From assembly GCF_022539315.1 (NCBI RefSeq), contig NC_066313.1, positions 14,945,764-15,009,763 of the forward strand: a stretch of DNA of 64,000 bases, given 5' to 3'. Within the stretch, counting starts at the first letter, position 1; each line of letters starts with the position of its first letter. The stretch is from Serinus canaria (taxonomy: Eukaryota; Chordata; Aves; Passeriformes; Fringillidae). The notes under the pieces were generated by a model that was given only the letters and a program-made list of their open reading frames with translations, was not told the DNA's origin and did no database searches. Below are positions 12,393 to 23,261 of this stretch, piece after piece. Position numbers and translations under genes: made by a program.

Positions 12393-12835
12393 TGCTGTGC
12401 TCTGATACTGGCCAAACACCAGGCACTCACAAAAGTCATTCACTTACCCCCTCTCCTGCTACAGTTGGGCAAAGGAGAGGGGAAAAAAATTAATGAAGGA
12501 CTCAGGAGTTAAGGATTAGGAGAAAAACATTCTAAGGGCAAAACAGTTTTAAATTTAAAGGTATAAAGTAAATTTATTATTAACAGAGTCAGAGGAGGAT
12601 GAGAAGTAAAATAAGCCCTTAAAACACCCTTTCCCCCCCCCAGCCCCTCCCTCCTTCCCACTGACAGCACAGGGGGACTGGGCAGGGGGGTTTTGGTCAG
12701 TTTGTCACTTGAGATTGTTTTCTGTTTGCTCAGGGAGAGGAGTCTTTTTTCTGCTATGCCGTGGGGTCCCTCCCATGGGCAAATGGTCTTCCCAAAACTG
12801 TTGTGGCACGGGTCACTTGTCCACAAGGGCTGGAG
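12393..12835 (-). mobile_element. ERVL-like LTR, 3' part (minus strand) of the left LTR in a compound insertion
   Basis: Aligns in the same direction with 13387-13916 of the neighbouring full LTR: 'ctggcc..caggcac', then 'ctgctacagttgggcaaagg', a minus-strand AATAAA (TTTATT at 12573-12578), 'cagcccctccctccttcccactgacag', and 'cttcccaaaactg'. It stops at 12835 within the sequence equivalent to about 13916 of the other copy. There the orientation flips and the 5' part of the same LTR follows inverted. The left end is joined to a CR1 by CCAGG, which recurs at 14460-14464. Confidence 0.85.
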
Positions 12836-13386
12836 TGTATTGCCTTGGCACAGCCTGGTCTTTGGTAGTGGGAGGGGGGCACAAAGAGGGCTCTGTGAGG
12901 AGCTGCTGGAAGCTTCCCACCTTGTGTGGCAGAGCCCATCCCCACGTGGAATGTAGGCAAGATGAACTTCTCTGCACTGCAGGATCTTGCAAAAATCTTT
13001 GAATTAGCGGAACTTGTTGGCAATGGTATGTACAAGCAGCAGCTTTTCTTCTGGTCAGAGAAGGGAAGGAAGTGAGGACACCTGTGGGAAAAAAACATGG
13101 TGGCACAAAGGTCAGTAGAAAAAAGTGGGGGGAGGAGGTGCTTCAAGCATTGGAGCCAAGATTCCTCTGCAGGCTGTGGTGAGGACGGTGGTACAACAAA
13201 CTGTCCCCCTGCAATGCATGAAGTTCATGGGGGATGCAGCCTGTGGGAAAAGTGCTCACACCAGAGCAGGTGGATGCTAGGGAAAGATATGGTCTAGTGG
13301 GAGAGCAAAGAGAGAGAGAGAGAGATAGAGAGAGGGCCCTTGCTACTAAACTAGAGCAGGCTATCCTTCAAAGACTGCACCCCTGC
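12836..13386 (+). mobile_element. ERVL-like LTR, inverted 5' part of the left LTR
   Basis: Plus-strand LTR 5' end. It starts 'TGTATTGCCTTGGCAC', which matches the reverse complement of the 24069 end of another copy ('TGTACTGGTTTGGCAC'). It continues with 'ctgtgaggagctgctggaagcttcc', 'aaaggtcag', 'ctcctctgcag'-like and 'catgggggatgcag' blocks that match the reverse complement of about 14459-13905. It ends at 13386 just where the minus part at 12393-12835 ends in LTR coordinates. Together these two segments make one LTR with its 5' half inverted. An (AG)n run lies at 13309-13335. Confidence 0.85.
13309..13335 (+). repeat. (AG)n microsatellite inside the inverted LTR half
   Basis: Near-perfect AG dinucleotides with one ATAG interruption, expanded relative to the matching LTR region on the opposite strand near 13950. 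Confidence 0.85.
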
Positions 13387-14459
13387 TGTGGTTTGACACT
13401 GGCCCTAGGCCAGGCACCCAGGAGAATCACTTGCTTACCCTCCCCTGCCACAGCTGGGCAAAGGAGGGAAAAGGAAAAAAAGGTAACAAAGGCTCCATGA
13501 GTGAGATAAGGACTGGGAGAGAACCCTTCAAGGGCAAAACAGGCTCAACTTTAGTTGCAAAGGGAAATTTATTACTAACAGAATCAGAGGAGGATAATGA
13601 AAAGTAAAATAAGCCCTGAAAACACCTTCTCCCCCCCAGCCCCTCCTTCCTTCCCACTGACAGTGCAGGGAGACAGGGTGCAGGTTTGGTCAGTTCACCA
13701 CTGAGATTTTCTTCCACGGCTCCAGGAGTGGAGTCCATCCCCTGTGAGGCCACGGGGTCCCTCCCACGGGAGAGAGTTCTCTGTGAACTTCTCTGGGCTG
13801 GGTCCACTCTCACCAGCAGCAGCCGTACCACACCTGCTGCAAACATGGGTTCCCCCCTTGGGCACACAGCCTCCCAAAATTGCTGCATCGTGGCTCTCTT
13901 CCACGGGGTGCAGTCCTCCAAGGACAGGCTGCTCCAGCCTGGGAGCAGGAGCCCTCTCTCTTCTCTGGGTCTTCCACTGGATCACAGCCTCCTCCAGGCA
14001 TCCACCTGCTCCAGCATGGGCATCTCCCCCATGGGCTGTGGGTGGATCTCTGCATCCCCCATGGATCCATGGCCAGCAGGGGGACAACCTGCTTCACCGT
14101 GGCCATCACCATGTCCTGCAGAGGAGGCTGGGATCCAGCACCTGGAATACCTCATCCACCTCCTTTTCCACTGACCTTGGTGTCTCCATGTTGTTTCCCT
14201 CACATATTCTCACCTCCTCCTCTTCTCTAACTAGAGGCAAAACCCCTTACTTTGTTTTGATTTTCTTCTTAAATATGTCATCACAGAGGCATTACCAGCC
14301 TCTCTCATTGGCCAGTTTTGGCCAGCAGCATATCCATCTTCAGAGCCATCAGAGATCAGCTCTGTTGGACACAGTCACAGCTTCTCTCAGCTTCTCACAG
14401 GAGCTACTCCTGTGGCCCTGCCCTGCCACCAAAAAATCAGGCAGTGCCACATCACCACA
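13387..14459 (-). mobile_element. ERVL-like LTR, full length (minus strand)
   Basis: A 1073-bp LTR in minus orientation. It begins TGTGGTTTGACACTGGCC and ends ATCACCACA on the plus strand, so its termini are TG...CA with partial inverted repeats. The minus-strand AATAAA is at 13568-13573. CCAGG at 14460-14464 repeats the CCAGG at 12388-12392, so this LTR and the rearranged one to its left form a single insertion unit (2067 bp) in a CR1. Long open frames here (for example 13744-14499 plus and 13427-13921 minus) cross LTR sequence and are not genes. Confidence 0.88.
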
Positions 14460-14612
14460 CCAGGGCAGTGTTGGAATCCCTATCCCTAGAGGGATTTAGC
14501 ATGTGGCTGTGGCACTTGGGGTTAGTGGTGGGCTTGGAAGTGCTGGGGGAACAGTTGTACCAAATGATCTTGGGGGGCTTTTCCAACCTAAATTGTTCTA
14601 AGAGATCTGAAG
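14460..14612 (+). mobile_element. CR1 3' end, right flank of the compound LTR insertion
   Basis: Plus-strand CR1 tail: 'ggaatccctatccctagaggg', 'tgtggcacttggggtta', 'gatcttggggggcttttccaacc'. It is contiguous with the CR1 fragment ending at 12392 once the LTR unit is removed. Confidence 0.88.
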
Positions 14613-16215
14613 AAGGAACAGCAGCTTGGGGGCTCCAATACAGTTTTACCCATCACACCCAAGTAGGGACAAAACCTGTTGCAACTGATCTGCCATATTG
14701 CCAACAACCCTGTTCCAGAGCCCAGACTGAGGCGGAAGGAAGAGCTACAAGCAGAACAGTCTGTCCAGAGCATGGCAATAACATGTTTCTTGTGGGGGAA
14801 GGAACCCCCATATTTAGTGTCCCTTCCCCTTTTTCCTTTCCAATGAAACCACGCTGAATATTGTAAGAGCAGCAAAATGCCTCCTGAAAAATGAAGTCCA
14901 GATAGCTGCCAACTCTTGTGACTTCATTGTGCAAGTCATAATGTCTATGTTTTTTCTTAAAGCCCCAGTTCCAGGAGCTGAGTATGTGGGCTTTCATTTC
15001 TCCCCTCCTTGGGGGAAAAGTAAAGTTTATTTTTGTTCTCATGGATGTTGAAAAAGCTGGAATATATGTCCTGAGTGTACCTAAATGTACCAAAACCAAG
15101 GAGTCAGGGAAAAAGAATCCAGAGAACATTAATCCTCATGATTTCTAGGCCAGCCTTAGAATTTATGAGACTGTTGCTTCAGATTCATCATTTTGGCATG
15201 GTTGGCAGAAATGAAATGGAGTATAAGAAACAGCTGAGAGGAAGAAAAGGGAAAGGTAACTTGTTTGACCTGGTGCTCCATGGTGGGGTACACTGGACAA
15301 TTATTTACTGTAATTCTTCTGTGCCTCAGTATATTCTCCAAAATTGCCTTGCCTGTCACTTTTGCAAAAGTATAAATGCCAGGCTAGAACTGGAAAGAGT
15401 TTGATAACATTTTCAGGAAATTTTTGAATAATATTCCACTTGTATTTTATTCACTCTGTGATTTCCATCTCTTTTTTGTTTCTTTTTTTGCCTCCTGCTT
15501 AGTAGAGATTTTGTAACAAGCCTTTGCCCCTGGCATGGCCTTTTTTCACATTAAGAAGCACAAAAAGAGTAGAGAATAAAAGACGACTTAATTTTTTGTT
15601 TTTCACAGGTTTCCAAAGAGAAGGGGTTTGCCATCTGGGTGGAAATCTGACAAAAAAACACAGGAGGGGTTGGACCCATCAGTCAAGCCCAACAGCTGCA
15701 GAGTAGCTACATGAAAATCAAGGCACTCCACTGGAATGATTTATTGTAGCTGGTTTACAGGTATAATAACAAAAAGAAATTCAGCTCTTTTATCTCCTCT
15801 TGCAGCATGAGGTCCCATGCCAGACATTTGCAAAGCACTTTTCTCAAGCTGCAATGGGAGTTTCACCTAGAGTGTTGTGCAGGATTCAGCCAGGAGGGAA
15901 AACGGCACAAAGTACCACTGTGGATCTGTAATGTGGCATCTCAGTATCTCACAGTGCATTCCTTCAGCTCATCCTGCTTGTGAAACTTCTGTTCCTCATC
16001 CCCTGTTAGTCCCAAGTGGTAACGCCCAACTAGAGGCATTTTTGGCTGCTCCTTGACATGTGGTAAAATGGGTCACTGGCTTGCTGTACTGCCATCTGGG
16101 GCTGGGGCGTCTCAGACCATCTCACCTTCTCTCTGCCATGGAATGTAGCTCCTAGGGCTAGGAGGACTTTAATCACTTGGTCCTCCCGAATCTGAATGCC
16201 TTTGGGTTACCATCT
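14613..16215. other. Non-coding stretch, no gene recognised
   Basis: Unique-looking DNA with no recognisable exon, RNA gene or repeat. The open frames at 14653-15129 (minus) and 15075-15404 (plus) have no known domain. Confidence 0.5.
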
Positions 16216-16502
16216 TGTCTCTGTAGGACACGAAATAAAACAACACGGACACTGGAGCCTCCAAGGTAAAAAGAAGGGCAGTTTAATTTCTGACATTTAT
16301 AGATTTTCAAAATTGACAGTGGGTTGGAGGATGACAGTGCCACCTGTCCAATGACACTGGACAAACCAACAGTCCATCAAATTTCTCTTCTTCCAGAAAA
16401 GAATGTAAAACAACAATTATTTACATAAAACTGCGTGAGAGAGTTCGTTATAAGAATGTAAACATCAGAAGGCTTAGAAGAACTTAGAAGAACAGGGTGA
16501 CA
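16216..16502 (-). mobile_element. Short ERVK-type solo LTR (minus strand)
   Basis: A 287-bp element with ends TGTCTC...GTGACA (plus-strand view). It is flanked by a nearly perfect 6-bp duplication, CCATCT (16210-16215) and CCATCC (16503-16508). On the minus strand it has TATAAA (16301-16296) followed by 'TGTCAGAAATTAAACTGCC' and 'GGAGGCTCCAGTGTCC', an arrangement I associate with bird ERVK LTRs. No internal retroviral region adjoins it. Confidence 0.78.
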
Positions 16503-16796
16503 CCATCCAGGTCCCAGTCCTCCTCTGCCTGAAAATACTCTTCCAGACCATGACCTCCTTGTCCTTGGCTCTTGAGGACACAGTAGTGCCTGCCTTCTCT
16601 GTTGGCCAGATGCATGCTCAGATGATTGTGCTGACTTTGCTGTTCATCAGTGTTAATTTATATCTCTAGGACTAAATCCTGGCAGTTAACAGTGAAAGTT
16701 CTTAAACTGAATTGATTGAAAAAATAAATAGTAGGGAAATATAAAGAAATAGGGGCAGCTAAGAAGCCACATCCAGTTTGACAGAGTAGTTCTCAA
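16503..16796. other. Short non-coding spacer
   Basis: No recognisable gene or repeat between the ERVK LTR and the next CR1. Confidence 0.45.
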
Positions 16797-17318
16797 GCAC
16801 TGATGAGGCCACTCCTTGAATCTTGTCTTCACTTTTGAGTCCCATGCCACAAGAAAGACATTGGGTGCTGGAAGGTGTCCAGAAGGGAATGGAGCTGGGG
16901 AGGGTCTGGAGCACAAGTCTGATGAGGAGGAGCTGGGAGCTCTTAGTCTGGAGAAGAAGAGGCTCAGGGAAACCTTCTCACTCTTGACAACTCCCTGACA
17001 GGAGGGTGCAGCCAGGTGGGTATTGGTCTGTTCTCCCAGGTAACAAGTGTTTTGAAAAGGGGAAATGGCTTCAAGTTGTGCCAGAGGAGGTTTGAATTGA
17101 ATATTAGGAAATATTTCTTCACTGAAAGGGTTATCCAGCCCTGGCAGAGTCTGCCCAGAGTGCTGGATTCCCCATCCCTGGCAAGATTTAAAAGCAGTGT
17201 AGAAGTGGCACCTGGGGATATGGGTTCCTGGTGGCCTTGGCAGTCCCTTGGGGGAATGGTTGGACCCAATGATCTTAGAGGGCTTTTCCAAACTAAAATA
17301 TTCTACAATTCTATCATA
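16797..17318 (+). mobile_element. CR1 3' region (plus strand)
   Basis: Plus-strand CR1 covering the end of the coding region and the 3' UTR. Landmarks are 'ggtgctggaaggtgtccagaa', 'gggtctggagcacaagtctgatgaggag', 'gaatattaggaaatatttcttcac', 'tggtggccttggcagtcccttggg' and the degenerate terminal 'attctacaattctatc'. The minus-strand open frame at 16686-17327 (213 codons) is an antisense shadow. Confidence 0.9.
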
Positions 17319-18764
17319 AAAGTTCATTTAACTTTTAAAACTAAACAGAATTAGTCCAAAATTATTCACAGTCCAAGATGTGCTGGTAGAAAGGGACTTC
17401 TGGAGGTCTCTCATCCATACAAACATAAAGGCAGCATAATCTATTGCCTGTTTTATTTGCCACTACAGAAAATTGTTAAGCTTTACCCATCCATCTAGCT
17501 GTTCCTTCAGAAGCTGGAGGCTGCTTTTAAATCTTCCCCTTAAAGAAGCACAGCTCCCTCAGGCTTATCTTGTAGGTCTTGCAAGTGCCTGACCACCTTG
17601 GTAGCTTCACAGAGGTTGGTGGTTTTTAATCTCATCTGGAAGGACGGTGGGCCAAGAAAGGGGCAATGCAAGGAAACCAGGAAGAGCCTTTCCTCACAGG
17701 AGTGCTAGTCCAGCTTTGGAGCCTCAAGGAATTTGTGCATCTCTGAAAATATGGTGGTAAGTGCAAGAGCAGATTTACTGGGTGGACTGAGAAAATCCAT
17801 CATCTTTTCCCTCTTAGCACTGCTCCATCTATCACACACACAATGCTACATGATGAGGAGCCAGACTGCTGCCCTTTTTTATATTACAGCTCCCCAAAGC
17901 CCTGAAGCACTTGAGTCCAAATTCGGAGGTCTCTCAGGCTGTTCTTTGGCAATGGAGCATAACACACACCATGCAGTTTGTTCTGCCTTTCCATTACAAA
18001 CCTCTTTTAAGTTGCAAGTGACTTAGCCACACTACAGCAGCTCAACTTGACATTTCCTGTGCCTTGGGATGATTTTGCAGTGTGAAATTTTCACAAAACC
18101 TTGGCTTGTGAACCTTAAGTGGTTTTGCCAATGTGCCAATGTCTTTTTATTTTTTTTTTCTTTTTTTAATTCACACGGTCAGAATCTCGGCTGATGTCTG
18201 CAGTTCACAACTGCTATGTACCCAGCCAGCTGCTGCTGCTATGTAGGCAAATTGAGAACTCTGCAGAAAGCAGCATGTTTTCATGATACTGCTAATTCTT
18301 ATTCAGGCATAAGCCCTTTTTTCCCCTCTGAGTTAAGTTTTGCCTGGGCCATGGCCGTAGGGAGCTCAGGTCCGTGTAGTGTGATGCAAAGCCTTGGAGC
18401 CAAGAAGCATGATAGCACCAGTGTCTGACCCAGGTCTGACACAAATAGTGCCAAGATATTGCTGACACTTGGAGGTTCCTGCCTGATGCTCCACAGATGT
18501 TTCAGTGGTGGTGAGGTGTTCCATTGCAATGACTTCTGCACAAGTGCGCCTTTATTTTTAGCGCCTTGACTTGCAATTTCCATTTACACTGTCCTCCTTT
18601 TTCTCCACAAATTTGGTAACATCTTTGCCTGGACCTAGTTTCTCAGTCCAGGTGCCATGAATTCCCTAGCTCATTGCAAGGAAAGATCTGACAGCAGATC
18701 CCAACAGCACCATGATGCCTGGTGTAGCTGGCACGTTGGAAGGAAGGGATGCCTTCCAGAGGGG
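17319..18764. other. Non-coding stretch, possible very old repeat remnants
   Basis: No exon recognised. Around 17370-17640 a few phrases ('gggacttctggaggtctctcatcc') recall old CR1-like tails but are too degenerate to call. A T-rich patch lies at 18145-18170. Confidence 0.4.
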
Positions 18765-19592
18765 CTTTGGCAGGCTGGAGAGCTGGGCCTGTGCAAACAT
18801 CATGATGCTTAAAAAGGCCGAGTGGAAGGTCCTGCAATAGGCTGGGGCAATACCAAGCACAAGTGTAGGCTGGACAGAGAATGGATCAACAGTAGCCCTG
18901 TGGAGAAAGACTTGGGTGTTTGTGTATGAAAAGCTCAATCTGACTGAGCAAAGTGCACTCGCATCTCACAAAGCCAACCACATCCTCAGCTACCACATCA
19001 AAAGAGCTGGGAGCAGTGGGTCAAGGGAGGTGTATCTGCCCCTCAACTCTGCTCCTTGGACACCACATCTGGAACACCATGTACAGCCTGGGGCCCCCAA
19101 CATGAGAAAGATGTGAACCTGTTTGAACAAGCCCAGAGAGGAGTCACTAAGTGATCACAGAACTGGAGCACCTCTCCTATGAAGACAGGCTGGGAGAGTT
19201 GGAACTTTTCTTCTCTGGAGAAGAGAAGGCTGCAGGGAGGCCATAGAGCCCCTGCCAGTGCCTAAAGGAGGCTTACAAGTAGGCTGGGGAGGGACTTTTC
19301 ACAAAGTCACATAATGATGAGACATGGGGCAATGGCATTAAGATCAAGGAGGATAAGTTTAAATTGGATATAGGGAAGCAATTCCTCTTGTGCCGGTGCT
19401 GAGGCCCTGGCACAGGTTGCCCAAAGAAGCTGTGGCTGCCCCATCCCTGGAAGTGTTCAACTGCAGGCTGGATGGACTTCTGAGCAATCCAGTTAAGTGG
19501 AAGGTGTGCCTGCCCATGGCATAAGGTTGGAAAAAGATGTTTTTTAAGGTCCCTTCCCACCCAAACCATTCTATGATTTTATGATTCTATGA
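18765..19592 (+). mobile_element. CR1 3' half (plus strand) with the C-terminal coding remnant
   Basis: One of the longest CR1 tails here. It runs from the polymerase C-terminal coding part ('ggcaggctggagagctgggcc', 'aaagccaaccacatcctcagc', 'tactacctctgctc'-like blocks) through the 3' UTR ('tgccccatccctggaagtgttc') to the terminal 'ttctatgattttatgattctatga', a short ATTCTATG-type repeat characteristic of an intact CR1 3' end. The frame is interrupted by several stops. Confidence 0.93.
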
Positions 19593-21369
19593 GCTGGCTC
19601 ATTAGCCAGACCCCAGACTTCCACACAGCTCCCCTGATCCCAGGATTAGGATGGGTGACAGGAATGTCTAAATTAAGGTGTCAGCTAACTTCCCAGTTTG
19701 CCTTTCCCAAGCAGCCTTTTCTTTGCTTTTGTTTCCCTCCATCACCCCAAATGAGATATTTCCTCTCTGGTTTGTGCAGCCAAAAAACCATTTATCTTCT
19801 TTTCAAATCTGTTAAAAAGAACCATGTCAAGGCCTGTGGAGGGCTTGAAAAATGTGCTAATATTAAGCAGACTTTCATACTAAAATCTCTGTATCCTATG
19901 AAAGGTCAGTCAGTTCAGTTCACATGCTACAGGAAAGACAAATCACAGCATTAATGACCGGATCTGGTAAAGAATTAACTGCAGTCAAGTAAGTTTCTAA
20001 GGCAGCCGTGGGGTCAGGGCAGCAATGTGTTAGTTACTCACATGGGGTAGTCATCCAGCTAAACCCATCTCACTGAGTGGTTGTATCAGTGTGATGTATG
20101 TCCTAGATCTGTGAGCCTGAAAAGTAATCACGCTTCTCTTGCCTGTGGTGGCTTCTTCTCTTTCACAACTCACCCTAGGGCTGGGCAAGCTGGACTGGGG
20201 AAATCTGTCTGTATGTTTGGAGTATTTTTGGAATCAGTTATTTCTTTTTCCCTAGCTACATCCAGATATTCCAAAATCAGATGCTTACTAGGGATCACAG
20301 CGCTCATCTGTTTAATAAATATTTTTAGAAAGGTATTTAGTCCTGATTTAGGACTCAACACTTCTATAGATCAGCCATCCAAAGAGTTCTCTATGCTTCT
20401 TGTGAAAAGATAAACACATCTTGTCATCCTTCTTGACCTATCTGGTCTCTTCTTCCAGTTATGGCATCTGGTAGCACTTCTGGTGGTTTTGCAACCTCCA
20501 CTGAAACCTGGTGAGGACACGAAGGTGCTTGCTGATTCTTATAACTCACTGAACACAGAAAAAAACATTGGCTGAATAAGATTTCAGTGTAAAGAAGAAG
20601 CCAAAAGCACTTTTTCTTCTGAGTGGAAGCCAGAATTGCACCTAAAATGTGCAGCCCAGCCCATGGTTGGACAAGAGAGTCGTGAAGTCCTGCAGGTGGC
20701 CAGGCTGGGTGAAAGTTTATTTGAAAATAGTTCTTTTCCAGAATGGTCAGAAGGGGACCTGTGGTCCTGGCAGGTCACAGCCCTGCAGCAGGAGATGCCA
20801 AGGCATCAATCCCTTTATTTCAAGTAAACAACCCAGAGCTTCACGTGAGCATGAGCCCTGCAGTACTCTAGTTTTACAGAGATTGCATTACTTGACACTG
20901 GTTTGGGCTCTTGAAAGCCAGGCTGATTGTTGGGGCTTGGTTGAGGAACAGACCTCTCAGATTGTTCTCTACTGCACAAAGCTCTGGTGGATGGACTGTG
21001 TCAAGGGCAATCTCTGGGAAATTTCTTCCATCTCTGTCTTCCATGTTTTTCAAACTGGAGCACTCAAGTCCTGCCAGCCCTAAAGCACAATCCCAAGCAT
21101 AGCTGATGGGTGCAGAGAGGAACTTTTCTAGCTTTCCAGCACTGGGAGTTTGGTCATGGGGAGGAGAAATACCTTGCCATTGTCCTACCTGCATCAGGCT
21201 TTCAGCTCTGGCCACTGAGCTACAAAGCAGGTGCCAAATTGGTGTGTCCAGAAGTGGGCTCTTCTGAGCCCATGACATCCTGACCTAGATCTCAGTTCAT
21301 GGCTGTCATCGTTTGAGCCTGGCGCAATGCCAGTGCCCCCATGAGATCACCTCCTTCCCTGGCATCCAC
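19593..21369. other. Non-coding stretch, no gene recognised
   Basis: Unique-looking DNA. The open frames at 20649-21083 (plus) and 20874-21278 (minus) overlap antisense and show no domain. Confidence 0.5.
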
Positions 21370-22503
21370 TGTGAGATATGATCAGAGACAGAGCAGAGCA
21401 GGCTCCAACTTAAGGTTAAAAGGGAAAAAACTTTATTAACCTAAAACTACAAAGGAAGACACACAAAACACATAGAACACAAGATGAAAACCTTCCAAAT
21501 TCTTCCTCCTCCCCCCACCAAATATCCAATTCCACTGCCACCCTTCAGATAATCGATTCTCAGTTCCTCGACAAGAGAGGAGTCCCTCTTGCGCCACATT
21601 CCTTCCATGTCCAGTGCTCTCACCACTGCACATGGATCAGAGCTGCTTCTAGGGTTTTTCATTTTAAGGATACTTTGTCCAGTTCCAAAGAGAGCACAGT
21701 CCCTCTCCTTTTGGGACACTTGTCCCCCCCAAATTTCACCCCCTGGGGCCGAGGGGTCTCTTGAACAGAGATCATCTTCTTCTTCCTCTTCTTCGAAGAC
21801 GGAGGGCACCACCACCACCCTCCTCACCCGTCGTCTCTGTTCACACACTCTCACATCACCGCACTCTCCTGGCTCTGAGCCATCCCCCTAGATGCAGTCT
21901 CTGTGTCACAGGAACACCAGTGGTTCTGCTGTGTCTATACAAGAAAAGTCCAGCCAAAGGCCACTCCATCATCTCCTCCCACCTAGGATTCTTCTCAACA
22001 TCTTCTCAATCTCATCAACTTCAGGAGGAATCAGCATTTGCAAAGTTTCCATCCTCCCCAGAAGGGTTAAAAGTCCCAGGCTCTGCCAGTTTGGTTCATC
22101 AACTCCCACGCCTGGCTGCCCTGCTGGGCACCCCCCCTTCTCCTTCACGCCGGGCCACTATCACCGGCACCGGCTCTGTCTCTCTCTCCCTCTCTTCGGG
22201 GTGGGGGGGGGAATGGAGGATGGCTGCCCGAAGCCCTTGCAATGTTCTCCTCCACCTTTGGGCCCAGGCCTGGCCTACCTCTCTCCGGCCGCATGGCTCC
22301 CCTCCCCCCCTGCCCAGCTCGGAGCCGGGCAGGGAGGGTTTGAGGGTCTGCTCAGTCCCAAACCGGAACTCAAAAGGAAATTCCCCTGGGAGATCACAGC
22401 TTTTAACCCCCTGTGTTCTCAGAGGCGTATCCATGCCCTCAGTGGACAAACCAGGTGCCAATATTAAAATCTGAACATCGATTGGCTTGACCACACCATC
22501 ACA
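21370..22503 (-). mobile_element. ERVL-like LTR (minus strand), 1134 bp
   Basis: Minus-strand LTR that on the plus strand begins TGTGAGATATGATC and ends GACCACACCATCACA, so the ends are partially inverted repeats. A minus-strand AATAAA lies at 21432-21437 (TTTATT on plus) in a context resembling the LTR at 13387-14459 ('ggctcaactt...' then 'ctttatta'). The body is GC-rich near 22140-22340. The long plus-strand frames at 21761-22474 and 21892-22467 are spurious. No target duplication was found. The right flank carries a purine-rich minus-strand tract (22522-22509) that could be a retroviral polypurine tract, so this may be a 3' LTR with a little internal sequence attached. Confidence 0.72.
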
Positions 22504-23005
22504 AAAAACTTCATTTCCTCTTAAACCACGGCAATATGTACATGGATCACATCCCTGCAGTGAAGACTCCTGGAAGTTATTTTTGCTGATAAGCGCTTGG
22601 GACACATGCAACCTTTTATAAACACTCTGGAGACATGGAACACTTAAAAACACTGATAAGTAGGGGGAGAAACAAAACAAAATTGCAACTTGAAAGGTAA
22701 TGGGAAAAGCTGTGCTCTGAGTTTGATGGGGTTTAGTTATTATCAGAGAAGCAGGCAAATATGCCCATGTCTAGTCAGGGAGAAAAAGTAAAAAAAAAGC
22801 ACAAGTAAATATGTGTGGTAACAATCTGCCCTGACTTTCTGTTTTTCTTTCTGTCTCTTTTCCCCTCTTTGCTCCCTTTTCTCTCCCCCTTCAGTGGGAA
22901 CATGCATCTCTCTATCAATAAACAGTCCTCAGATATAACATTGTCTCACCTGAGTTTTATTTTTGTCCAAGAAAGCTATCAAGAAGAATCCTCCATGATT
23001 CCCCT
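22504..23005. other. Possible residual retroviral internal sequence, then a pyrimidine-rich tract
   Basis: 22509-22522 is purine-rich on the minus strand next to the LTR, a candidate polypurine tract. Beyond it no gag, pol or env coding was recognised. 22835-22893 is strongly pyrimidine-rich. Confidence 0.35.
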
Positions 23006-23261
23006 TTTACAGTGGGATGGAACACCCCCATTCATGGGCAGGGATAACCAGGTTGCTCCAAGCCCCATTCTGCCTGGTCTTGGACACCTCCAGGGATGGG
23101 ATATCCACAACTTTCCTGGGTGACCTTTGCCAGAACCTCACTACCCTCACACTAAAGAACTTCTTCCTACTATCCAGTCCAAACCTATTTGAACCCGTTC
23201 CCCCTGGTTCTGACATAAAGGCTCTTGTAAATAGTTTTGCCCTGTCTTTCCTGTAAATTTC
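23006..23261 (-). mobile_element. CR1 3' end fragment (minus strand), truncated by an LTR
   Basis: Minus-strand CR1 3' UTR: 'cccccattcatgggcaggga', 'cttggacacctccagggatgg', 'cctcactaccctcacactaaag', 'ggctcttgtaaatag'. It stops abruptly at 23261 where the LTR begins, and no CR1 continuation is seen after 24069. Confidence 0.9.

Noticed and set aside
13744..14499. 251-codon open frame (plus)
   Set aside because: It lies almost entirely in a minus-strand LTR and runs into a CR1 tail. The length reflects the GC-rich composition, with no domain and several overlapping frames of similar length.
16686..17327. 213-codon open frame (minus)
   Set aside because: Antisense of a plus-strand CR1 tail, with no similarity to a known protein.
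22140..22340. GC-rich patch as a CpG-island promoter
   Set aside because: It lies wholly within the U3-side body of an LTR and no host transcript start is evident.
21761..22474. 237-codon open frame (plus), overlapped by 219-codon minus and 191-codon plus frames
   Set aside because: Antisense to and within a 1.1-kb ERVL-like LTR. Three frames are open at once in the same DNA, which is typical of GC-rich LTR sequence.
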